This document shows positions 1 to 8,400 of a DNA stretch of 56,811 bases, in pieces (position 1 is the stretch's first letter; the number at the start of each line of letters is the position of its first letter). Below the pieces are notes generated by a model that searched no databases, was not told the DNA's origin, and saw only the letters and a program-made list of their open reading frames with translations. The DNA lies in NCBI GenBank assembly GCA_003223515.1, contig QHVI01000074.1:1-56811 (forward strand), read 5' to 3'. Position numbers and translations under genes: made by a program. Source of the stretch: Candidatus Angelobacter sp. Gp1-AA117. GTDB taxonomy: Bacteria; Acidobacteriota; Terriglobia; Terriglobales; Acidobacteriaceae.

Positions 1-198
1 GAAATTGAGATTGGTCTGCTGTCGCGCCAATGCTTGGGCAAACGACGAATCGGGGAGATCGCCAGCCTGGAACAAGAAGTGTCCGCTTGGAACCAAGAGG
101 TAAACCGCCAAGCTATTCAGATTCAATGGAAGTTTGATCGTGCGAAAGCGAGAGAGAAGTTTCGTTATTCTCCCATAATTACCCGGTCAGAGCACTAG
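1..198 (+). CDS. IS630-type DDE transposase, C-terminal fragment
   Basis: Frame 1 is open from the first base to TAG at 196-198 and encodes 65 residues. The pattern LLSRQCLGKR, then a heptad-like EIASLEQEVSAW stretch, then IQWKFDRAKAREKF matches the C-terminal end of IS630/Tc1-type DDE transposases. There the last catalytic acidic residue lies just upstream of a short helical tail that binds the next template. The rest of the gene lies outside the window, so it cannot be judged whether the element is intact. No terminal inverted repeat could be identified downstream, but the 21-bp-period repeat starts about 100 bp after the stop codon. Confidence 0.7.
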   Translation, partial: EIEIGLLSRQCLGKRRIGEIASLEQEVSAWNQEVNRQAIQIQWKFDRAKAREKFRYSPIITRSEH

Positions 199-919
199 CA
201 GCTGGAAGCTGATTTCTGGTGCCCTCTATACTCCTCTATACTCCCTGTGGCTCCCGGCTCCGGCAAACCGAAGCAATGAGGCAGAAGCTGGCAGCTCAGA
301 AGTGGTGACCAGACAGGAAAAAGTCGTGCCCAATCAGACAGAAGTCGTACCAGGACGTGCAGAAGTCGTGCCAAAAACTTCCGAAGTGGTGACCACAATT
401 TCTGCAAGTCATAGAAATCAAAAGAGCGCGTCACGACTTCACCGTTTCCGAGCCGGTTTTTGAGAAGTGCCAACCCGGCTGGTATTTACCGTATGCATGT
501 GCCGGGGCTGAATGCTGACTGCTACTATGCTGCCCGCTTTGCCGGGGGTTTTGAGGCGCTCTTTTTGCGTCCGGCCCGGGTCTTTTTGCTGCCCATGCCT
601 GCGCCGTTCTGGAGGCGCGGTTCTGCTCCGGTGCGGCGTCCGGAATTGCCGCCGCCCATGGCTTGAGGCCCTTGCTGGTGATGAGGATTTTTCGACATTG
701 GCTTTCTCCAAAGAGTTAGATGTTGGGATCGCGGCGATGGAGTGCTGCCCCGGGGGCATGAAAAAATCACGAGGCAAGCTATTAGTTTTAGCTATTAGCT
801 TTTGGCTTTTGGTCTTTCTCCCCCTCAGATTCTCGTTTCCCACATCCCTATAGTAGTAGCTCCGAAAATGAACTTGCACTCGCCTGCACCTCCGCTGATC
901 TGGTAGGCTACTTACGCCT
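199..919. other. gene-free stretch with repeats
   Basis: About 720 bp without a credible gene. Several ORFs of 60-210 codons exist on both strands, but they overlap each other, have low-complexity composition and match no family I recognise. The segment holds the 21-bp-period repeat at 300-404 and, at about 775-815, a short run of near-repeats of the type AGCTATTAGCTTTTGGC that recurs upstream of other genes in the window. The promoter of the DUF885 gene must lie at its right end, but no clear -35/-10 pair was found. Confidence 0.6.
300..437. repeat. 21-bp-period tandem array, core AAGTCGTGCC
   Basis: Five units start at exactly 300, 321, 342, 363 and 384. Each begins with AAGTCGTGCC or a one- or two-base variant (AAGTGGTGACC, AAGTCGTACC), followed by 10-11 variable bases. 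After the last unit, the segment TTTCTGCAAGTCATAGAAATCAAA continues the homology to a second locus at 29716-29810, which has three units with the same period. Only the core is conserved, so this looks like a set of spaced binding sites or a decayed coding repeat rather than a simple satellite. Confidence 0.75.
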
Positions 920-2671
920 ATGCGCCATCCCAAGATTCTCTTTCTGCTGCTTACGATCAGTGTTTTCACCTTTGCCCAAAACCAGAAATCAGTCTCCACC
1001 CGGCTGGCCGCCCAGAATGCTCTTTTTGAAGAGCAGTATGAGTCTGATCTCCGGAATTTTCCTGAGCGTGCCACCTCCTCCGGAGACTATCGCTTCAATG
1101 ACAAGCTGGGCGACCATTCCCTGGCTGCCATCCAGCAGCGTCATAAGACCGATGCGGCTTTCCTGAAGCGGCTGGAAGCTATTTCAACCGGCGGGTTCTC
1201 CGATCAGGACAAGTTATCCCATGACCTAATGGCGCGCGTGCTGGAGCAGCGCCTTGCTGATTTCGACTTCAAAGAATACGAGATGCCCATCAACCAGCAG
1301 AATGGCATCCATACCAGCCTGGCCGATCTGCCGCTGGCCGTTCCCTTTGATACGGTCAAGCAGTATGAGGACTACATTGCCCGTCTTCACCAGATTCCGC
1401 GCGTCCTCAACCAGACGACTGAGGTGCTGCGCGCCGGCATGAAAGATAAACTCATGCCTGTCAAATTCCTGCTGGAGAAGATTCCGGCGCAATGCGAAGG
1501 CATCATTCAGGCTAATCCTTTCCTGCTGCCCACGAAGAAGTTTCCGGCGGGCATCTCCGCTGAAGATCAGAAACGCCTCACCCAGCAGATTACAGATGCC
1601 GTCAATAACGACGTGATCCCGGCGTACAAGAGCTTTGCCGCCTTCGTGCAAAAGGAATATGCGCCGGAAGGCCGCACGGCGCTGGCAATCACGTCGCTGG
1701 CAGATGGCCAAAGGCGTTACCAGAACAACATCTACGCCCGCACTACCACGCACATGACCGCCGAAGAGATACATCAACTCGGCCTGCGCGAGATGGAGCG
1801 GATCAAGGCCGAGATGACTGAAATCGCAAAGAAGCAGGGCTTTGCCGATCTGACTGCCTTCCGCGCTTCGCTCAAAACCAATCCAAAGTATGTTCCCACT
1901 TCCGCGGAGCAGATTCTTGATGACTTCCGCGGTTACATAGCGCAAATGGAGCCTAAGCTGCCTGAGCTTTTCAACCTGCTGCCCAAGTCGCCGGTTACAG
2001 TGGAAGCCATTCCAGCGTTCCAGCCGGGCTCTGCAACTCATTATGTGACCGGGACTCCGGATGGCAAGCGTCCGGGCCGCGTGGTGGTCGCCACTTCCAA
2101 TTTTGCGGCGCGCTCCTTAATCAATGACGAAGCGGTTGCCTACCATGAAGGCGTACCGGGGCATCACATGCAGCTTTCGATTCAGCAGCAGCTCACCGGC
2201 CTGCCCAAATTTCGCCTGCACAGCCTGGGATTCAATGCTTACGTGGAAGGCTGGGCGCTCTATGCCGAAGAGCTTGGCAAAGAAGTTGGGTTTTACAAAG
2301 ACCCTGTCTCGGATTACGGCCGGCTCTCGTCAGAACTCTTTCGCGCCGTGCGGCTGGTGGTCGATACCGGAATTCATGCCAAAGGATGGTCACGGGATCA
2401 GGTGGTGGAATTCATGCGACAGTCAGGCGCTGTGGATGAACCGACAATCCAGGCGGAGACGGATCGCTATATCTCCTGGCCGGGTCAGGCGTTGAGCTAT
2501 AAGCTGGGCCAGCTCAAAATTCGTGAACTGCGCGAGCGATCCAAGAAGGAATTAGGCGCGAAGTTTGACCTTCGCAGCTTTCATGACGAGATACTCGACG
2601 GCGGATCTCTCCCGCTGGATCTTCTGGAAGCCCGCATAGACAAGTGGATCGCACAGCAGAAATCGAAGTGA
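920..2671 (+). CDS. DUF885 family secreted metallopeptidase-like protein
   Basis: A 583-residue protein with an N-terminal signal peptide (hydrophobic FLLLTISVF core, cleavage expected near FAQNQ), so it is exported. It has the hallmark DUF885 motif HEGVPGHHMQ starting at His409, a variant of the HExxH zinc site, followed by VEGWALYAEELG, which supplies the downstream glutamate. DUF885 proteins are thought to be zinc-dependent carboxypeptidase-like enzymes, but few have been characterised. Length and domain extent are normal for the family. The gene stands alone, with repeat DNA on both sides, so context gives no hint of substrate. Family assignment is firm; catalytic activity is inferred. 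Confidence 0.88.
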   Translation: MRHPKILFLLLTISVFTFAQNQKSVSTRLAAQNALFEEQYESDLRNFPERATSSGDYRFNDKLGDHSLAAIQQRHKTDAAFLKRLEAISTGGFSDQDKLSHDLMARVLEQRLADFDFKEYEMPINQQNGIHTSLADLPLAVPFDTVKQYEDYIARLHQIPRVLNQTTEVLRAGMKDKLMPVKFLLEKIPAQCEGIIQANPFLLPTKKFPAGISAEDQKRLTQQITDAVNNDVIPAYKSFAAFVQKEYAPEGRTALAITSLADGQRRYQNNIYARTTTHMTAEEIHQLGLREMERIKAEMTEIAKKQGFADLTAFRASLKTNPKYVPTSAEQILDDFRGYIAQMEPKLPELFNLLPKSPVTVEAIPAFQPGSATHYVTGTPDGKRPGRVVVATSNFAARSLINDEAVAYHEGVPGHHMQLSIQQQLTGLPKFRLHSLGFNAYVEGWALYAEELGKEVGFYKDPVSDYGRLSSELFRAVRLVVDTGIHAKGWSRDQVVEFMRQSGAVDEPTIQAETDRYISWPGQALSYKLGQLKIRELRERSKKELGAKFDLRSFHDEILDGGSLPLDLLEARIDKWIAQQKSK

Positions 2672-2686
2672 AGCTGTTGGCGCGCC

Positions 2687-2793
2687 ATTTCCACCAGGGC
2701 TAAAGTCCTCTTGATCCATGGCTGTAACGCGGGTCTGAAGGCCCGCTCTCCACCCATTGCGCTGAAGCGCTACAGCAACCTTGGTTTTGCTCT
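2687..2793. repeat. REP-like triple palindrome
   Basis: Three short imperfect palindromes in a row: CCAGGGCTAAAGTCCT, GCGGGTCTGAAGGCCCGC and GCGCTGAAGCGC. A second copy at 6260-6395 has the same order and spacing. The units are stem-forming and separated by about 20 bp, as in bacterial REP/BIME elements. The location in the 3' region of the DUF885 gene is typical of such elements. Confidence 0.7.
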
Positions 2794-2873
2794 CACTGGG
2801 CGCCTCCGGGGGTTCGACTCGCCTGTGGATGGATTTATAATTTTTGTAGTAACTCGTGACAGCGTAGAACCCA

Positions 2874-4526
2874 ATGTCCGACGGCCACAAGAAAAAGGAA
2901 CACAGCCACTGTACATCAGCAGTTCCCGAATCGCCGGACCGTGAGACTCAAGCCCGGGCGCTCGCAACCTGGAAGCAAACTCCGGTTGTGCCGCGTACAG
3001 TGCCGGAGTTGCTGGAACTGCAGCTATCGCGCTCTCCTCATAAGGATGCTCTGGCTTTCGACTCCCGGACCATGTCCTATTGGGAACTGCACGAGAAGTC
3101 CAACATCCTGGCTCACTATCTGATTGACAACGGCGCTGGACCGGAGAGCCTGGTTGGCATCTGTATGGAACGAGGTCCAGAGATGATCGTAGCCATGCTG
3201 GCGATTCTGAAAGCGGGTGCGGCCTACGTTCCCTTGGATCCACGGCATCCGACGGAAAGGCTTCTCTATGTATTGCGGGAGGCCAGCCCTTTTGCAATAC
3301 TCACTACTTCATCTTCCCGGAGTGCCCTGCCGCCCAAGCATCCGGATGTGATGGTGATCGATCAGATCATGGCAGAGCTTCCGCTCAACCTTTCAAATCC
3401 CACGAACGATGATCGAAACGAAGCTCTCTTTCCAGAACACCCGGCCTACGTAATTTACACTTCAGGCACGACCGGAAAGCCCAAGGGCATCATAGTGACG
3501 CATACAGGGGTCGCTGCCCTGGTACATACTCAACAAGAACGGCTCGGAGTCAGCACTGGTTCCCGAGTACTGCAATTTGCCTCGCTCTCATTTGACGCAT
3601 CTTTTTGGGAAATCATGATGGCTCTCGCGACGGGCGCCACGCTGGTACTACGAAGAGATGAAGAGTGGGGCGGCGAGGCGCTGCAAGAACTTTTAACGGC
3701 CCAGCATATAACGCACGTGACGCTGCCTCCCACTATTCTAGAGAGTCTCAACGACGACAATGCACTGGCTCTTGAGTCAGTCATTGTTGCGGGCGAAGCT
3801 TGTCCTGCTTCCCTGCTTTCATGGTCGCGGCATCGGCGTATGTTCAACGCCTATGGTCCAACCGAAACCACCGTGTGCGCAACCATCAGCAAACCGCTAT
3901 CCATGGGAACATCTCCAGCCATCGGTCAAGCGGTTGATGACGCTTCCGTTTATGTTCTCGACCAATGGCTCAATCCTGTGGCGGTGGGCGTAGCGGGTGA
4001 ATTGCATGTCGCTGGCCCAGCCCTGGCCAGGGGATATCTGAATTCTCCGGACCTGACGGCGGAAAAATTCATCCCTGATCCATTCGGTCCATCCGGAAGC
4101 CGTATGTATCGCACAGGTGATCGAGTCAGATGGCGGCGCGACGGTGAGTTGGAATTCCTGGGCCGTATCGATCAGCAGCTAAAGATTCGCGGCTTCCGTA
4201 TTGAGCCCGGAGAAATCGAAACGCTTCTGGTACAACACCCAATGGTAGCCAAAGCAGCGGTGGTCGCGCGTGAAGATCAAGCCGGTGAAAAGTGTCTGGT
4301 GGCCTATATAGTCGCCGCTCCTGATCAGATCGTGGATAATACGGTTTTGCAACAGTATCTACTGCAAAAATTACCGGGATACATGGTTCCTTCAGCTTTG
4401 GTGATGCTTGCAGATCTGCCCGTGGGGCCCACCGGCAAGATAGATAGGAATGCTTTGCCAAAATACAGCGTGGCGAGCTCCAACCAAAGGCTTTTGCCGC
4501 AGAGGGCGCAAAGGACGCAGAGGTAA
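2874..4526 (+). CDS. stand-alone NRPS adenylation domain, Phe-type code
   Basis: A 550-residue amino-acid adenylating enzyme without condensation or carrier domains. Core motifs run in order: A3 YTSGTTGKPKG at 195-205, A5 NAYGPTETT at 325-333, A7 YRTGDRVRW at 412-420, A8 around GRIDQQLKIRGFRIEPGEIE, and A10 GPTGKIDRNALP with Lys522. Aligning pocket positions to GrsA gives D241 A242 W245 T283 I304 A306 A326 V334 C335 K522, i.e. DAWTIAAVCK, one conservative change from the GrsA phenylalanine code. Residues 31-48 resemble a C-A linker, suggesting descent from a modular NRPS. The last 15 or so residues are encoded by an intergenic repeat. It converges on the CmlA/Fkb operon and probably loads its amino acid onto a carrier in trans. 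No strong ribosome binding site precedes the ATG. Confidence 0.88.
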   Translation: MSDGHKKKEHSHCTSAVPESPDRETQARALATWKQTPVVPRTVPELLELQLSRSPHKDALAFDSRTMSYWELHEKSNILAHYLIDNGAGPESLVGICMERGPEMIVAMLAILKAGAAYVPLDPRHPTERLLYVLREASPFAILTTSSSRSALPPKHPDVMVIDQIMAELPLNLSNPTNDDRNEALFPEHPAYVIYTSGTTGKPKGIIVTHTGVAALVHTQQERLGVSTGSRVLQFASLSFDASFWEIMMALATGATLVLRRDEEWGGEALQELLTAQHITHVTLPPTILESLNDDNALALESVIVAGEACPASLLSWSRHRRMFNAYGPTETTVCATISKPLSMGTSPAIGQAVDDASVYVLDQWLNPVAVGVAGELHVAGPALARGYLNSPDLTAEKFIPDPFGPSGSRMYRTGDRVRWRRDGELEFLGRIDQQLKIRGFRIEPGEIETLLVQHPMVAKAAVVAREDQAGEKCLVAYIVAAPDQIVDNTVLQQYLLQKLPGYMVPSALVMLADLPVGPTGKIDRNALPKYSVASSNQRLLPQRAQRTQR

Positions 4527-4599
4527 CAAGAGTAGTTTACGTGTATTGGATTTGGCAGCGTGTTGCTCCCAAAGATTCTCGTAATTTGTATTTACAGCA

Positions 4600-6234
4600 T
4601 TAAGCAGATATCAACTCCGGGGCGGCCGCAGCGCGTGGCGGCTTTTGCTCAAGAAGAATTTCTTTTTCGCCGAAGAGCCTTTCAGCAATAATGCCACGCT
4701 GCTTGCACGTTTCAATCAACCGGTTTGACTCGGTGATGGGCCGGGACTGCTCAGTGTACTTCACGCTCATGATGTAATTCAGCCAGGGTTCCTGTCCCAT
4801 GGCATATACATAGGCTTCCCGGCAGTTGAAGGTATTGACGATGTGCATTCCCTGCTCGCAGTTGGAACCGGAAAGACGCCGTGACTCGTCCATTGCGCGT
4901 TCCACCTTCTGGGTCAACAAGGGGCCATAGAGCCAGCTCAGGGGAGCGCCATCGCACTCCATGCCGAGAAACAGCGCATCTACATCTCCGAGATCGCGGT
5001 GCAGATGCTCATAGAGATGCGGCTCAATGTTGCATGAGTCGGCGGCAAATAAAAGTGAATGCGCGCCTATCCGGGCAAGCCAGGCCATCTTGGACTTGAT
5101 ATCAAGGTCGGCATGTTCGCCAAAGAAGGGGAGACCGGTAATGCGAACCTGGCCGTCCTGAATCTCATCCAATTCATCGATTTCTATTACGTTCTTGAAA
5201 CCGCAATTCTGGAACAGCAGCTTCAGCGACGGATCCTGCAAGGTTCCTTTGTTGTTGCGCGGCACCACGATGTTCTTCACCTTGTGGCGAATCTGGAGCA
5301 GGGTTTCAAACAAGATATGGTCCTGATGATCGTGGGTCACGAGGACGTAATCGATGGTTTCAGGCAGATCGAGATAGGTATACCGGGAGATGCCGTTTTC
5401 ATAGGTGTAACTCAGCACCGGATCGAACAACATGCTGATTCCCTGCGACTCGATGAGAATGCAGGCATGTCCGAAGTAACGCCAGCGCACACCGGGCCCG
5501 GTATAAGGAGAATATGCGGGCGGCGCCTCGGGAGTCAGAAACATTTTCAGAAGGTTGTCCTGAGAATCAGGAGTAGACAGCATGTCTTTGATTTCATTCC
5601 AGGGCCGCGCAGTTGATTTCAGGCGAAACAGATCATCGATCACCGGGCTATTGAAAGGAAGGCGCAAATGGAGGCTATCCTCAGACTCCAGCCGTGGAGT
5701 GCTGAGCACAAACGGACGGTCATCACTGGAAGTCGTGGAAAGCATCATGCTCTGTTGGGAAGGATCGTAATAGCGGCTGCGGTAAAGCAGCGGCTCCATG
5801 AGACGGAATGAAGGATGATGGTTGAGATCATAGACAAGCTCCACATAGCCGCGCAGGGGAGCTGGAATTTTTTCGTAGAGCGGATGCAGGCTATAGCCTT
5901 TTGCGGAGGTCCGCAGCATGGCATCGAGGGATTCAATGGCTTGCGACAGCTCGATAAGATTGGCGCGGTCCCGTTTTGTGCGGTCGCGCAGTTCGCGAAC
6001 CTCGTCCACCCGCTTACCGCCGTAATCAATGAATGGGCCCCCGAGCATTTTGGGATTCTTGACGGCGTTGGCATGGATCTGCGGCGCAGCGATATAAGAA
6101 TCCATGATCTTGAAGTGACGATGGGTGATGTTCCTGGCCGAGGTGGCTGGAGGAATCAGATGAGGCCACGCATACCACTGATCAACCAGAGGTTCTACCT
6201 GCACGTTTTGCCGCAGATAATAATTTTCTGACAT
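4600..6234 (-). CDS. CmlA-type diiron beta-hydroxylase (MBL fold)
   Basis: A 544-residue protein. The ATG at 6234 was chosen because GGAGGG sits 5 bases upstream; an in-frame extension to 6333 runs into a REP element. The N-terminal 240 residues fit the CmlA_N auxiliary domain and the rest is a metallo-beta-lactamase fold. The metal motif H301-x-H303-x-D305-H306, then E373 in FGEHAD and D399 in FAADSC, match the published CmlA ligands (H305, H307, D309, H310, E377, D403, cited from memory) with a constant offset of four. A glutamate where hydrolases carry histidine indicates an oxygenase. CmlA hydroxylates the beta-carbon of a carrier-bound amino acid in chloramphenicol synthesis. Here the substrate is inferred to be the residue activated by the adjacent adenylation domain. 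Confidence 0.82.
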   Translation of the reverse strand: MSENYYLRQNVQVEPLVDQWYAWPHLIPPATSARNITHRHFKIMDSYIAAPQIHANAVKNPKMLGGPFIDYGGKRVDEVRELRDRTKRDRANLIELSQAIESLDAMLRTSAKGYSLHPLYEKIPAPLRGYVELVYDLNHHPSFRLMEPLLYRSRYYDPSQQSMMLSTTSSDDRPFVLSTPRLESEDSLHLRLPFNSPVIDDLFRLKSTARPWNEIKDMLSTPDSQDNLLKMFLTPEAPPAYSPYTGPGVRWRYFGHACILIESQGISMLFDPVLSYTYENGISRYTYLDLPETIDYVLVTHDHQDHILFETLLQIRHKVKNIVVPRNNKGTLQDPSLKLLFQNCGFKNVIEIDELDEIQDGQVRITGLPFFGEHADLDIKSKMAWLARIGAHSLLFAADSCNIEPHLYEHLHRDLGDVDALFLGMECDGAPLSWLYGPLLTQKVERAMDESRRLSGSNCEQGMHIVNTFNCREAYVYAMGQEPWLNYIMSVKYTEQSRPITESNRLIETCKQRGIIAERLFGEKEILLEQKPPRAAAAPELISA

Positions 6235-6259
6235 AGATTCCCTCCTGCTTTGCAATCGG

Positions 6260-6395
6260 TCCCGGCATTTCCACCAGGGCTGAAGCCCTTTCCTCTTATG
6301 CTCTAACGCGGGCCTGAAGGCCCGCTCTTCCACCTATGCGCTAAAGCGCATTTGCGGGTTGGTTCCACCCATACGCTGAAGCGCATTGTGGGACG
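6260..6395. repeat. REP-like palindrome cluster, second copy
   Basis: It contains CCAGGGCTGAAGCCCT, GCGGGCCTGAAGGCCCGC and two copies of GCGCTAAAGCGC/GCGCTGAAGCGC, each separated by a CCACC(C/T)AT spacer. It matches the element at 2687-2793 in unit order, with one extra terminal unit. It lies between the thioesterase and the CmlA-type gene inside an otherwise tight operon, where it could form hairpins in the transcript. Confidence 0.75.
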
Positions 6396-6437
6396 GGTTC
6401 TAATATTATCCCAGCAATAAAACTCTGAGACCAATCT

Positions 6438-7235
6438 CTAGGTTATCGTTTCAGGGCGAGCGGACAGCGCCCGCCGGATTTGAGCAAGCACTGTACTCTC
6501 CTGCTCGTAAAAAGCAAAATGCCCGCCTGGCAGCACCTGGCTGGTGAACGCTGCCTGCGTATGTTCCCGCCAGGCCTCCATCGATTCCGGCGAGACCAGA
6601 TCATCTGCATCACCGGTCCAGGCGGTAATCGGGCACTCCAGCGGGACATCCGGTTCGAAGGTGTAGGTATCGTCCAGTTCGAAGTCAGCGCGCAGGCGCG
6701 GAGTCAGGAACTGCATGATCTCACGATTCGCGAGCACATCTTTTGGAGTGCCGCCAAAATCGGCCAACCGCTCCATGAACTTGCCATCAGGCAAGGTATA
6801 GATGGGGTCGCGTTCTGAGCGCAGGTGCGGTGCGGAACAGCCGGAGACAAATAAATGGATTATCTTCTGAGCGCCATAGCGGGAGCGTAGCCGCCGGGCG
6901 GATTCGAACGCGATCTTTGCACCCAGGCTGTGGCCGAGCACGGCAACCGGACCCTCGATTGCGGGCAGAAGCTCCTCAGACAGCCGGTCGATCAGTTCGG
7001 AGACGCGCTTGAAACAAGGCTCGCGCAGGCGGCCTTCACGTCCAGGCAGTTGCACCGCACATACCTGAATATTCCACGGGAATTTCTCGGGCCACGCGCG
7101 GAAGGAGAGAGCGGAACCGCCGGCGTGAGCAAAACACAGCAGCCGCACATTGGGCTTGCCTGCTTCAAGACGGCAGTATGGCAACCAGCGCTGAAGCACA
7201 GCACTGCGATTCACGGTTTGCGTTACAGCATTCAT
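6438..7235 (-). CDS. type II thioesterase (alpha/beta hydrolase)
   Basis: A 265-residue thioesterase of the kind that frees stalled or misprimed carrier proteins in NRPS/PKS systems. It shows FAHAGGSALSF near the N-terminus (oxyanion region), the nucleophile elbow GHSLG with Ser103, an acidic residue near Asp212 in GDADDLV, and the catalytic histidine in PGGHFAFYE near residue 239. I chose the ATG at 7235, preceded by CGGAG, over an upstream GTG at 7283 that would add 16 residues of poor similarity. It follows the FkbH gene with a short gap and precedes the CmlA-type gene. It supports the view that the carrier-bound chemistry of this operon is real rather than vestigial. Confidence 0.87.
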   Translation of the reverse strand: MNAVTQTVNRSAVLQRWLPYCRLEAGKPNVRLLCFAHAGGSALSFRAWPEKFPWNIQVCAVQLPGREGRLREPCFKRVSELIDRLSEELLPAIEGPVAVLGHSLGAKIAFESARRLRSRYGAQKIIHLFVSGCSAPHLRSERDPIYTLPDGKFMERLADFGGTPKDVLANREIMQFLTPRLRADFELDDTYTFEPDVPLECPITAWTGDADDLVSPESMEAWREHTQAAFTSQVLPGGHFAFYEQESTVLAQIRRALSARPETIT

Positions 7236-7286
7236 GCACAACTCCGAATCAAACGAGACCGGCTGGATCGTGCCCTGACACACTTC

Positions 7287-8363
7287 TCACCCCACCACAA
7301 AGTCAACCCATTCGGGATGAGGCTGGATGCGTTGTAAGTCATGCTCAAAAATAATAAAGTCACCTGATTTCTCAACTTCCTTGAAGCCGCCGAATTTATA
7401 CGTGACAAGCATCATGCGGTTCTTGCCGTTGGCGCGGAACTCGGCCTGCAAGCGGGCCCCGGCATCACGAGCCAGCATGAGAATGTGGTTCATGAAAATG
7501 GTACCCACGCCACGGGACATGACGCGGCAAGACATGAGAAGCAGCTTCACAGTCCAGACCTGCGCGCCTTTTTCCACCAGCGCCAGGCCGATCTTGCCGT
7601 AGTCGCCAAACCGGTCTTCGAGGCTGGCAATGAACAGCAGGTGATTCGGGGAGTGGCGAAAGGCATTCAACTCATCATAAGAATAGGTGTATCCGGTAGT
7701 GTTGAGTTGATGAGTACGAACCGTGAGTTCTTCGGCACGCTGTAAATCATCTTCTGATGCGGGGGAAATCACGAAGCGCATTTTCAAGGAAGCCAGAAAT
7801 TCTTCCTGCGGGCCGACAAATTCGTCTTCTGCTTTCTTGCGTTCGATGTCAGCGCGATACATGTGCCTACGCCGCGCTGAGTCCTCGGTAATAAAAGGAG
7901 GCATGAACTCCTCGCGCTGGGCCAGGCCGGCCAGAGCGGTTGCATCCAGCACCAGAACTTCAGGTAGCGAATGGCTGACCTCCCCGCGTTCGAACGGATC
8001 GTCATCCATGAATGCCACTGCATCCATGCCGATGTTGATTGACTGAACAATCGACTGGACGTTGGCCGCCTTGGAGTTCCAATTTACCTGGGGATAGAGA
8101 AAATATTCATCCAGCCCCAATTCGCGAAGCTTCTGCATGGCGGTTTCATGATCATTCTTACTGGCGATAGAGTGAAGAATTCCCCTCTGATCGAGCAATG
8201 CAAGGATCTCCCGGACGCCTTCGCGCAGCCGTACGGCACCATCTTCAAGGATAGTTCCATCCCATAGAGTGTTATCGAGATCCCAGATCAGAAGTTTGAC
8301 TGGCTTACGCTTCTCAGCAGGCGCTTGCGCGGCCTGTTCAGCCAGCCCTTGAGACGCAGACAT
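7287..8363 (-). CDS. FkbH-like glyceryl-ACP synthase (HAD family)
   Basis: A 358-residue FkbH homologue. The N-terminal half is a HAD-like domain with D28-L-D30-N-T32 in IWDLDNTLWDG and MDDDPFER near the middle. The C-terminal half is a GNAT-like region with MSCRVMSRGVG, where the family has a conserved SCRVxGRG segment. FkbH enzymes take 1,3-bisphosphoglycerate, dephosphorylate it and load D-glycerate onto an acyl carrier protein, the first step to hydroxymalonyl- or methoxymalonyl-ACP. The start is the ATG with GGAGGA 8 bases upstream; the open frame extends five codons further to a TTG inside that ribosome binding site. Gene order FkbK-ACP-FkbI-FkbH matches the ansamitocin asm13-16 order as I recall it. 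Confidence 0.88.
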   Translation of the reverse strand: MSASQGLAEQAAQAPAEKRKPVKLLIWDLDNTLWDGTILEDGAVRLREGVREILALLDQRGILHSIASKNDHETAMQKLRELGLDEYFLYPQVNWNSKAANVQSIVQSINIGMDAVAFMDDDPFERGEVSHSLPEVLVLDATALAGLAQREEFMPPFITEDSARRRHMYRADIERKKAEDEFVGPQEEFLASLKMRFVISPASEDDLQRAEELTVRTHQLNTTGYTYSYDELNAFRHSPNHLLFIASLEDRFGDYGKIGLALVEKGAQVWTVKLLLMSCRVMSRGVGTIFMNHILMLARDAGARLQAEFRANGKNRMMLVTYKFGGFKEVEKSGDFIIFEHDLQRIQPHPEWVDFVVG

Positions 8364-8400
8364 ATATGAGTCCTCCAAAAATTAAGCACAATCAATCTGT

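Noticed and set aside
300-404. CRISPR array
   Set aside because: Only about 10 bp of each 21-bp unit is conserved and spacers are 10-11 bp, far too short; no cas genes are present.
439-1074. 211-codon minus-strand ORF before the DUF885 gene
   Set aside because: Low-complexity basic translation, overlaps the DUF885 start, and lies over repeat DNA; no ribosome binding site or domain.
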